A stretch of DNA of 64,000 bases, taken from Acridotheres tristis (lineage: Eukaryota; Chordata; Aves; Passeriformes; Sturnidae). The notes below the pieces were generated by a model. That model made no database searches and was not told where the DNA came from. It saw nothing but the letters and a program-made list of their open reading frames with translations. This document shows positions 21,000 to 30,980 of this stretch, in pieces. How positions within the stretch are numbered: position 1 is the stretch's first letter; each line of letters begins with the position of its first letter. The stretch is taken from contig CM072897.1 of the NCBI GenBank assembly GCA_037013685.1, positions 20,162,143 to 20,226,142 on the forward strand, read 5' to 3'. The position numbers and the translations under genes are program-made.

Positions 21000-21746
21000 A
21001 TGTCCTTGAGCAGCGGAGCTTCCGGAGGGAAAGGAATTGATGCAAACCCGGTTGAGACGTATGACAGTGGGGATGAGTGGGACATTGGCGTAGGGAATCT
21101 CATCATTGACCTTGATGCTGATTTGGAGAAGGATCAGCAGAAATTGGAAATGTCGGGCTCCAAGGAGGTGGGGCTCCCGGCACCCAATGCAGTGGCAACA
21201 CTGCCGGATAACATCAAGTTTGTGAGCCCGGTGCCAGGCCCGCAAGGCAAGGAGGGCAAATCAAAGTCGAAAAGGAGCAAGACTGGCAAGGACAGTGGGA
21301 AACCGACCCCAGGGTCCTCTCTGTTCACTCCCAATGAGGGAGCTGGTGGCAAGAAGGAGGTTCAAGGACGCTCTGGGGATGGTGTGAACTCGGGTGGTTT
21401 GGTGCCCGCTGTCACCCCGAAGAACTCGGAGAAGTCGGCCAAGGCGTCTCGCAGTGTGGCTGGCTCCAAGAAGGAGAAGGAGGGCGGCTCATCCAAAAGC
21501 AAGAAGGAAAGGAGTGAGGGTGTGGGGGCTTCGGCGGAGAAGGAGCCCAGTGTGCTGCAGCCCCTGGCCCTGGCAGTAAGGGTGGGACAGTATGATGGGG
21601 GCCAGGGGACAGAGCCTGCTGCTGCTGAGCAGCTTGGGAGTATAGCTATTGACACAGGAGCTGCACTCAATCCCTTGGGAGTAAAGTCGGAGCTGGAGGA
21701 TGGAGAAAGTGAGTGCCGGCAGCTGAAAAAGGTGAAGTCAGAGAAG
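21000..21746 (+). CDS. ZNF609: ZNF609, coding part of exon 2 (residues 1-249)
   Basis: This is the N-terminus of zinc finger protein 609, a large nuclear regulator (about 1,400 residues in mammals) related to ZNF608 and Drosophila scribbler/brakeless. From the literature, the mouse protein works with the cohesin loader NIPBL and the Integrator complex. The start at 21000 gives MSLSSGASGGKG, the conserved ZNF609 N-terminus. Residues 21-45 form a conserved acidic segment (YDSGDEWDIGVG..LDADLEKD). Residues 84-101 and 157-171 are lysine/serine-rich and look like nuclear localisation signals. Two VKSE strings (228-231, 245-248) fit the SUMO consensus. Coding stops at the donor AAG|GTAAGA (GT at 21747) in phase 0 and continues directly into exon 3. 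There is no zinc finger in this part. The antisense open frames here are shadows. Confidence 0.97.
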
Positions 21747-22730
21747 GTAAGAAAGGTGTTGGGGCATGGGTACCATTGCTGCTGCTCACATGGTGTTGCT
21801 GTGACATGGCATTGTGGGTGACGAGAGTGGGACTGTGTATCTTGTACTGTTGGGGCCAGCACTGATGTGTGGCTGGTTTTAGCGTGAAGGTGGTTTGGCC
21901 ATGTGATGTGCTGGTGTCTGGATGTGGCAGTGGAATGACACTGATCAAGCCTGGCTTCTGGGAGCCATGTGATCACCTGCAGACACTGTGTTCTAGGTAC
22001 CATCCTGCTATAGCCCCTGAGGTTTGGTTTTCTTCAGCACTTTGGCTGAGCTGTATGGGTCCAGGCCTCTCTGACCTCTATCACTCTGAAGTCAAGGTGA
22101 TGTGCTGGTGCTTTGTCTGCTACATCTCCCAAGGGGACAGAAAGAGTCTGTGCTGTGCTCTATGTTCTGCTGGCTTCACATTCTGTGTCAAGGCTCCCTG
22201 CAGCTCCTGAAGGAATTTATTTCTCCAGTGGCATCATGTGCAGAGAAGGATCCCTTAAAATGTTGGTAGATGTGGGATCTGCATGGGCATACAGATGAGC
22301 ACAGGGAGCAGGGCTCACAGGAGTCACCGCCTTGTTCCTGGGTCTGGCGATGGTACGTGGGCTCTGTTGCACTTGGGGTGGTGATCCAGGGTTGGTGGGT
22401 AGCTGTGGATGATATTTGCCTTGTGTTACTCCTCTACTAACATTTGGCAGTGATGCTGAGCTGGCCAAGCCTCTTCCAGGTCACCAAGGGCATGAAAAGC
22501 CCTGCCAATGGCAGATGACCAAAGGGGTGGGTGGCCACCTGTCCATCTGCGTGGCACTGGACTCTGGGTGTCTGCGCTGCTGTGTCTGGACGTGGCCATT
22601 TTTCAGGACTTTTCGCTGGTTTCTGAGCAATCACAGTGGCTGATGTGATTTCTGGTTCACATGGGGAGGACTTTGAGCATGTGGAGGTCTGTGCTTTCCT
22701 CCGGGCCAGCTGCATGTGGGGTGCGTGCCT

Positions 22731-22746
22731 GGTGACATGTGTCACC
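22731..22746. promoter_or_regulatory. Palindrome with TGACA/TGTCA half-sites next to an E-box
   Basis: GGTGACATGTGTCACC has perfect 7-bp arms around a central TG. The inner TGACA/TGTCA half-sites are of the kind bound by TALE homeodomain factors (MEIS, PREP, TGIF). It abuts CACGTG (22746-22751), which overlaps TGACGTG (22750-22756). Function is inferred from motif form only. Confidence 0.3.
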
Positions 22747-23727
22747 ACGTGACGTGTGTATGTCATGCACAGGGTGAGCATCACAAGTGTGTGTGTTATG
22801 GTCAGCTTGGCCCTATTGCCATCAATATGTGCCAGAGTGTCATGAGAGTGGCTGGGGAGTATGAGAAGTAACATCGCCATATTTGCAGCCAGAGGTTCCC
22901 TGGGAGGTGCCAGAAACCTGGGAGGATTTCTGCTTTGACGTGGGGATCACAGTGTGGACACTGGGATGGGTGGGGAGGGCAAGTGGCGTTGGGAGAGGTG
23001 CTGAGACCAGAGACTTGTTTGGGAGCATATATGGAGAAAAGTATATGGTGGGGATGGTCAGCCACAGGATGGTTCTAGGACAAAGGTTGCTAAATAAGGT
23101 TGGTGCTTCCTCCACTTAAGAGGAAGACTTCTGGGACAGGTGATTGAAGCCTGTAAAATTCAGGAGTGGTGTGAAGACATTCTGTTCCTTTGTCTGTTCT
23201 GGCAGTGGAACCAGAGTGAATGAAACCAGGAAGGGCAGCAAATGCTCTTTTGCATGAAGGTCAGGAATGCTGCTGCTAAAAGCTGTGGATGCTGGAAGTC
23301 CATCTGTGATTTGGGGCACCTGGGTGGGTTTGTGGAGGAGAAACTCATCAGAAGAGTGTACAGGGCAATGTGTTTTGGCTTGGGAAAAACATGAGGAGGA
23401 CAGAAGCTTGGGAATTGGTTTGGGAAATACCTCAACATGCTTGGCTGTTATGTTCCCTTGTAGCCATCTGTGCCGGCTGCTGTGACAGCCAGCACTGGAG
23501 CCGACTGGACCTTGGGACATACCCTGCACAGCTTTGCTGTGTTGTTACTATTAAAGATTTATTTCTTTCGCTGATAAAACTGCAGAAACTCTTTGCAGTT
23601 GGAGATACCAATGTGATGTGTGGTGTTGGTGGACGAGAAGCTCCACACACCCTGGTCATGCGTGCTGGCATCTGGAAACCCCTCTGTGTCCTGGGCTCAT
23701 CCCCCTGTGTGGGCAGCAGGGGAGGTG

Positions 23728-24255
23728 GGGGGGGATTTTGCCCCTCTGCTCCACTCAGGTGAGACTGCACCTGCAGATCTGCCTCCAGCCATGAGGTCCC
23801 AACATAAGAGGGATGTGGAACTGCTGGAGTGAGTCCAGAGCAGGCCCTGGAGATGCTCTGAGGTCTGGAACCCCTCTGCTCTGGAGCCAGGCTGGGAGAG
23901 CTGGAGGTGTTCCCCTGGAGAAGGCTCCAGGGAAGCTTAAAGGTGCCTAAAGGGGCTCCAGGACAGCTGGAGTGGGTACAAGGAGTGCCAGGACATGGCG
24001 GAATGGCTTTCCACTTAGAGAAGACAGGGTTGGAAGGGATATTGGGAAGAAACACTTTCTTGTTAGGGTGGTGAGGCCCTGGCACGGGTTTCTCTGTGAA
24101 GCTGTGGCTGCCCCATCCCTGGAAGTGTTCCAGGCCAGGCTGGACAGGGCTTGAAGCAATGTGGTCTAGTGGGAGATGTCCCTGTCCATGGCAGGAGGTG
24201 GAAAAAGATGGGCATTAAGGTTGCTTCTAACCCAAATGATTCTATCTTCTCTGTT
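23728..24255 (+). repeat. CR1 LINE, ORF2 C-terminal remnant and 3' end
   Basis: This 5'-truncated CR1 copy on the + strand starts with 'ttgcccctctgctccactc', continues through 'caacataagagggatgtgg' (frame QHKRDVELLE, a CR1 ORF2 motif) and the CR1 3' region ('gtgaggccctggcac', 'ccatccctggaagtgttcc', 'ggtctagtgggagatgtccc'), and ends near 'gattctatcttct'. Stops and indels show it is long inactive. It is close in extent and sequence to the copy at 33488-34010. Confidence 0.88.
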
Positions 24256-27200
24256 CTGACACCCGGTGAGGACGGTTCTGCCATTTTACTTGTCCAGATT
24301 CAAGCATAACCCCCTCACTGAAAGCTCAGGCTGGAGGGCTGATCCCTGTTTGGAGAAGGGATTTGATGTCTGGATCTTCAGGAACATGCGTCACTTAAGA
24401 GGAAGCATTGCCTGTGTTTCACCAGCATCCTGGGGGCACCTGGATGGCTTCCTTTGGGTTGGGAAAGCCGTGGGCGACGAGAAGAAAGGTATCTGCATGG
24501 TAAGGGGTGGGAAAGCAGTTTTCTGTCTTGAGGAAGAGACTAAGGCTGGGTGGATGCCTGGAGCAGCGTGGAGGACCAATGGGATGCAATGGGGGATGTG
24601 GCCTTGGGCTCGTCCTGTCTCCTGAAAGTTGTAGCGATGTCCCAAAAAACTGCATGTGGAGTCCAAAGGACAAGCCAAGAGAAGAGGTATGTGCTGCCTG
24701 TGAGAGGGAGGGCAGCTCCTCCAGGCAGTGCATGGAGAGGATTAAGGCGGCAGGTTCATTCTGCCCTGGGGACAAACCCTGCTTGGGAAGCGAGAAACTT
24801 GCTCAGACTGAAACAGGAACAGCCACAGCATGACTCAGCCAACCTTTGGTCTCTGTCAGCTTGTCCTTTGCTTAACCCTGTACTGCTCCTGCTTCCATTT
24901 TGGGCAGGGAAGCTGTGGATGAAGAAAGGGAGACTGTTTGTCCCTCCACTGCTGAAGCCTGGGGTGGGTGACCTCCCTGGAGGTCAGACAAAAGAGATGT
25001 GTGCTGAGCTGATAGCTGCCAGCCAGGAGACTCTCTTGTATCTCCATAGCTGGAATAACAAGCACTTTAGCAGGCAGTATTTTTCCTTGATGAGGTGCTT
25101 CAATGCAGCAGCCAGCTCTTGCCCCACCCAGCTCACCCCACTTGCCTCTACTTCTCCTTTTGTGTTCTTCCAATATCTTGCTGTAGGATTCGGCAGCCAT
25201 CGAGTCCTTGATGGGTGTAGGAAGGAGCTTAGCTTTGGGCTTTGCCAGACAGTTTTCCATGTCAGCCAGTGTTCCATGGCTCTGTCCACAGGCGAGTTCA
25301 CCCTTGCTCCCATGTCTGACCCAGCAGTGCAGGAGCCCGTAGACATGGCCCTTGGGCACCACGGGATGTGTTTTTGCCAGTGTGACCCCATGGCTCTGGT
25401 TGCTGCTTCCTGGGATGAAGCCTCCAGAGCTGAGTATCCCAAATATCCTTTTTCTTGGTGTGGATCTTGACTGTGTCCTGGCTTATTACATGCTCTCCTC
25501 AAACCCGATGCCATCAGTGTGTTGGGGCACAAGCGATAACTTCTCCAGGGATGGGATTGACCTTGATGAAACCCACTGGTTATAACCCTGCTGAGACTTT
25601 CCAGGGTCTCTGGGATGGGCTGATCCCCTCAAGAAGGTTTGCCTTTGGCTGTGGTCAATGCCTGGGCAGGTCCTTGGAGCCCCAGAAAATATTTGGAGGG
25701 GCAGCAGTGGGAGCTTATAATACTTGCAGCAGGGAGGAAAAAGAGCTTGTGCTGATGGACCTATGAGCATGGCGACCAGTCCCTGGGTCAGTCCCTGGGT
25801 CATGGGGATGACTGGAGCTAAGTTGAGGTTTAGTTTGGTTTGGTTTGCTTTGCTTGGGCATTGGTGCTGGGGGGGATAGCAGCTCTTGGTTAGCAGCTGA
25901 GCTCAGCAAAATGGCTGTGCACGGAGGAGCAGAGCTGATTTTGCCCCACCAGCTGCCATCGCGTGGCCAAGCTGGCCTTAGGGGCTGGTGGCTGAGCTGG
26001 CCCCTTCTTCACCAGCCCTGCACCCACCACACTGCCCACACCCGGCCCCTGCACCCGCTCCCGGCACTCTGAGGCGTGCTGGCCCAGCCGGGGGATGTTG
26101 AGCATTAAACAAAAGAGCCTCCCAGCTCTTGGCTGCCGCTCCGGCTTTGTTTTGATTGAGAGCTTGTTCAGCAGGAGGAGGGAGGGTTGTTTTTTTTCCC
26201 TTCTCCTCTGACAAGCGTCCAGATGTGATGCTGCTGCAGACAAGGGAAAGGCAAACAGAAGCCGCTGGAGACTCAGCTCTCCTGAAAAGCCTCTCTGGGT
26301 CACGTGCGCTGCGGTTTTGGGCAGCCAGGAGGGTAGATTCATCCGTGTCCCTCTGCGGGAGAGGGGGTGGAAGCCACTGGTGCATTTTTTTCTCCTGAAT
26401 TTCTCCCTACACACAGTGTGGTGTTGCCCTTTGCGTGCTCAGAGCAGACAGCCCTGCTATGGGTGACCTGATAAAGAGGGACTGTTGTAAGATGGGGGAC
26501 GCTGCAGTGTGCTCACACCAAAACTGGTGAGAAAATGCCCTTGCAGTTCTGTGGGAGGACAGTGTGGCAGCAGAGGGAGTTCTTAGGGTCAGGTGGCAAT
26601 GGAGACAGTGGGGTGGTGACACCACACCAATGGCAGCTGCCAAAAAATGAAATACACCCAAAAAATACATCTGTGCACTGTCCCTGCTGCTGCTGGCTTA
26701 CCTAGAAGTTTTCAGGGTGGCTTTGATGTCACCTTTGTGGATCCTCTTGCCCTAATCCAAGGATGCAGACCTGCGTGGTGCCTCCAGTGCTGGTCCTACA
26801 GCCGCAGTGGGACATGGGATGGACTCCCAGGTGCCAAGTGTCCTGCACCATTCATCCTTTACCTGGAGTGAAAGCATGGTTGCCCTTTTTTTAGCCATTT
26901 TCCCATTGTTGGGGGAGGGGATGAAGCTTGGTTCTGCATGCAGTGGGAAGGATTGGGGTGAGGGATTCCTGTGTGACTCCAGCTTGAAGAGGTGAGATCT
27001 CTCAGTCCCTGTGCTGGGTCCAAGCCGTACAGGAGATGGGCACAGACACTCTTAGGAACATTTCTTGATATGGCGGAGAACCAGGATGAGATGTTGGGGG
27101 TGGTCCCAGCCTTCTGTTTTGAAGATGTGCTTGGGAGTTTGACTGGTGTGGATTTCCTTGTCTTGGGGCCAGAGTTTGGGTGGAGCTTGCTGGCTGGCTT

Positions 27201-29194
27201 TGGAGCTGGTGTTCACCCTGTGTTTTGTTTTCCCCTGGGATTTTTAGGGCATGTGAGAAGCCCAGTGATTGGGTAGGGACCTATTCATGCCCAAAACCTT
27301 GGGGAGAAGTTGTTTCCCAGTCCTTGTTCTGGAGGGCTTGTTTCTTTCCGGGGAATGGCAGCCAGCTTGACATGGGCAGCTCAGGGAGGTGGCAGGGGCG
27401 TGCAGACAGCTCTTGCCTGATCCTCTCGCCATGGTTCTTTTTCTCCATGATTCCATGCTGGCATCAGCTGCCTCCAGAGCTGCTGACAGAGCTGTGTTGG
27501 GAGTCCTTGGGAATGACACCACTCGTTTCCTTATTGTCCCTGGCTCCGTTGCCCAGAGCCTTCTGCTCTAGGAACAAGGCAAGAGAGAGGCATACAGCCA
27601 ACATGTGTCAAGAGCTACAAAGGAGGAAATTAGCCTCCTTCACTTCAAACCTTGGGGTTAGTGCTGGAGTTTTGGCTCCTGCTGAGAGGTTATTTATATG
27701 TGGGCTTTCTTTTATAACCACTGGATGTAGCAGGCTGGGAGTTCCAGCTGATCCCACCTCTGAAGGCTCTACAAGGGGAAAATTGCATCTCTCCCTGGTT
27801 GCTTTCCCAGATGGCAGTGTTAGGAAGGACTAAAAGGCTGAGTTAGCTTTGATGCCTGACCCATCAGCATTGCTGTATCCGTGAATTGGCTGTCATGCCG
27901 AAACTTGGCCCAGTCTCCACCAGAATGGGCAAAAGGACATGTGGCTCCCCGTCAAGGACATGGTGGTAGGAAATGGAGCAGCGCTGGGAAAGAAAAAACC
28001 TCCCCACTCCTGAAGCGTGAGAGCGAAATGACATCATGGTAACGAAGGGGCTGATAGAGAGGGGACAGAGGAGGAACAGCCCCTTCTCGACTTCCTTGGT
28101 GCAAGCAACCTGCAAATCTGCTCCCCCAGTACTTTGATGAGAGATTTTAATGGGAAGGCTGGCGGGTGATTGATCCTGCTGACTCATGGACCTGATTCCT
28201 CCCTTGAGAGCCACGGCAGCTGCTGCAGATGGGTCAGATTTTGAGGCTAACGGGCTCTGGTAGACTCTGTGCTGGTTTTTTGCTTTGCTTCCAGGCTGGC
28301 GGTAGCTGCTCATTAGCCTAATGACCCCTGTTACCCAGCACCATTTATCTGCCGAGGGAGATTTCTTTAAAGGAAGATTTGCGCCTCTGGAGCGCTGTGC
28401 AACCCCGAAGGCTTCAAAACACTGCGAGCTGCTCCCGCAGCCCTGCCGGGGAGCTGATGCAGGGGGAGTGTGCCAGGAATAACCTGCTAATGAGCAAAGC
28501 TGCTTCTCCACCCGGCAGCCAGGGAGGCCATGGGAAAGGGCAGCAGAGCACAGGCTGCCTGTGTTTCCCCTCATATGCTTTTAAAGGCTGCTTGGTTGGG
28601 GATTCACTGCCTTTCCCCTGTTTTCTGCAGGCACGACATCTTCTGTGCCACTGCTTTCACAGTGCTGCATTGCTCTGCTGCTACTCTCGAGGGTGCTTTG
28701 GGCTGGAGCTGTGAAATCCATCTTCCCTGTGAATCTTTGTGTGCAGGCAACCCTGGAGACGTGTTGGGCAAGAGGGCACTTAAATCTCCAGAGCTGAAGG
28801 TGGGCAAGAGAAAAGGCAGTGGTGATTGCTATGGACTATCTGGGGTGGCTTTGTGACATTCCTACCTCGTGGTGATCAGTGCCTGGAGCTTGAGCGCTCA
28901 TTGGGTGCAAGAGGAGCCACCCCAGGGCTCAGAGCTGTTGAGCAGCAGCTGGGAGAGCAGCCCAGGGCTGGGAAGCAACTGCCAAGCTCTGGAATGATTT
29001 AAAGCCACCAGCAGCCTGACGATATGTTGTATTTGGTGACAACATCTGCTCGATATATTCCTGTCCCTGTTACTCATTCCTGCCCACGGACCAGATCCAG
29101 GAACTGATTGATGTAAATAAATGTGCTCAGGGTTTTCTGGGGTGAGCTCCGGTTGTGGGCTGGCATGGATAGGTGAGCTAGGATGGATGGGGCA

Positions 29195-29360
29195 TGGGCA
29201 GTGGTACTGGCACTGGGACTGGTGATGGGGGCATAGCAGTGATAGTGGCATCTAGGGCTGGAGATGGCAGTGATGGTGGCATCTGGGGCTTGTGATGGTG
29301 GCACCTACAGTGGGGGTGGGGGCACAGCGGTGGTGGTGGCACCTAGGGCTGGAGATGGGG
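29195..29360 (+). repeat. Degenerate G-rich minisatellite
   Basis: Irregular units of roughly 30-60 bp share 'gggctggagatgg', 'cagtgatggtggcatct' and 'ggtggtggcaccta'. The clearest unit starts are near 29216, 29255, 29286 and 29346. On the minus strand this produces a histidine/proline-rich open frame, which is an artefact of the repeat. Confidence 0.6.
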
Positions 29361-30779
29361 ACTTTGCTGTGGTGTAAAGGTTTTAGGGGCTTACTGGCCT
29401 CTCACAGGGCTCACAGTAGCTTTGGTGAGCTCTGCTCAACCCAGGAAAGCACATGATGCCTGTGCTCCCCATCCTTCCTCCTCCTGTGCCCCCAGCCTTG
29501 CCAACTGAACGGTGCCAGCACCATCCCAGTGTTTTGTGGGCAGGATAAATCCCTTTGCAGGAAGATGCTACCACAAAGCTTTTGTACAATGTGGTGATGG
29601 CATGTAGTCACATCTGCTTACTTTTCCTTTGACACTGAAGTGGCTTTAAAACTTGGTATCTAGATTTACTTTAAAATATTGTCTGGCCCTCATTCACTTG
29701 GAATGTCTTGGAATGTGTTGTGATGAATAGTGTGGAGAGCATACCTGCTTTGCAGGCCTGAGCTGCAATTTTGGTTGGGATGTGGAGGTCACCGTATTTT
29801 GGTGAGGGGATGGGATGTGATAAAGCTCAAAAGTGAATTTTGTCTGGTGCTGAGGGAGTAAGAGAACCCCCTGGGCTGCCCTCCCTTAATGCAAATGCTG
29901 GAGCCTGTGTGTCTCAGTTTCCCCTTTTCTCTGCATGGATTGGCTGCTCCTGTTAGGCTTGAGCATGAGTTTTGCTGGGGGGAGCACAAAGGTGCTCTGG
30001 GTAGAGAAGGCACTGTTGCAGCTACAAGTCCTGTGGTTGTGGCACAATTACTTTCTGGCTTGGGAAAAGAACCCAAAACCAATTTCATTCCGAGAAGCTT
30101 GCTTGCTCCCCCAGTTAGCCATGGAAATGCAGTGTTGTGATATTTTCCCCAGGTCCTATGCAAGCGAATGCTGCTCCCAGACTGTCCCCGCTCACTCCCC
30201 CACCCCTCTCTCCACTTGTCAAGGTGCAGGTACACTGGCTCCCCCGCTGGGAATGGCCCTCTCATCTGGTTAACAGGTGTGGCATGTTCTGGAGTCAACT
30301 GCATGCCTTGTGGCTGGTGGTCACCATCCTAGGATCAGTGCTCAGAAAAAGGACCCTGGAATTGAGTCTTGGTCCTGTGTTCAAGCTGGACTGGAGGAGG
30401 GAGATCTGCACCTGCCTGGTGGGTCATCTGTGGATGGTGGCAAGTGGAGTCCTGGGGTCTGTTGCCTGAAAGGGAAGGCCATCCCAAAAATCACTGGTGC
30501 CACTGCAGCTGGGATGCTCCATCATCGTTGCTGTGCAGAGGAGAGGCTGTGATGTCCCTGTGGTTCCACACCAGACATGGGGCACGCTGAGAGCCATGGC
30601 TACTGTGACTACACCAGCTCCAAGCAAGTATTTCCAGCTGGTGCTGCCCTGCCAGCTTGGGATCCTGACCTGCCTTCCCCAGTGGGACACCAAGCCCCAG
30701 GTCTGCACTTCTGTGTCCCTCTGACCCACTGTGGTGTAAAGAATGGATGCCCCTATAGAAGGAGAAGGGAACAAAGAAA

Positions 30780-30980
30780 GGGTTCGCTAAAAGGGTAGTG
30801 AGGCATTGGAACAGGTTGCCCAAGGAAGTGGTAGAATCACCATCCCTGAAGTGTTTGAAAAGTGTGTGGATGTGGCACTTGGGGTTTGGTGGTGAGCATA
30901 GTGGCACTGGGTTAATGACTGGACTAGAGATCCCGCCACTGGAGGTCTTCTTCAGCCCTTAGGAATCTGTGAAAGTTGGA
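30780..30980 (+). repeat. CR1 LINE fragment
   Basis: The sequence 'gtgaggcattggaacaggtt' followed by 'gcccaaggaagtggtagaatc' translates as RHWNRLPKEVVE-like, a hallmark of the CR1 ORF2 C-terminus. It continues with 'ccatccctgaagtgtttgaa' and a diverged 3' end with 'ggaggtcttcttcagccctt'. Truncated and inactive. Confidence 0.75.

Larger units (their letters stand above)
20882..21746 (+). ncRNA. Predicted circ-ZNF609 (single-exon circular RNA)
   Basis: In human and mouse, exon 2 of ZNF609 is back-spliced into an abundant circular RNA (circ-ZNF609) reported to affect myoblast growth and to carry a frame that crosses the junction. The exon here has the same architecture: 865 nt (862 with the downstream acceptor), ZNF609 start codon inside, long flanking introns and strong splice sites. 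Joining 21746 to 20882 keeps the coding frame open for 19 more codons (QRCRHLGRPRPLEAPQGRR) until TGA at 20939-20941. The predicted circle-specific product is thus 268 residues. No expression evidence is available, and I see no obvious long inverted repeats close to the exon. Confidence 0.5.

Noticed and set aside
20445..21245. 266-codon minus-strand frame opposite exon 2
   Set aside because: It is antisense to the ZNF609 coding exon and extends through its acceptor; no recognisable protein.
21362..22003. 213-codon minus-strand frame
   Set aside because: It is a shadow of the serine/lysine-rich ZNF609 exon running into the intron.
23432..24085. 217-codon minus-strand frame
   Set aside because: It is antisense to a CR1 fragment; no gene.
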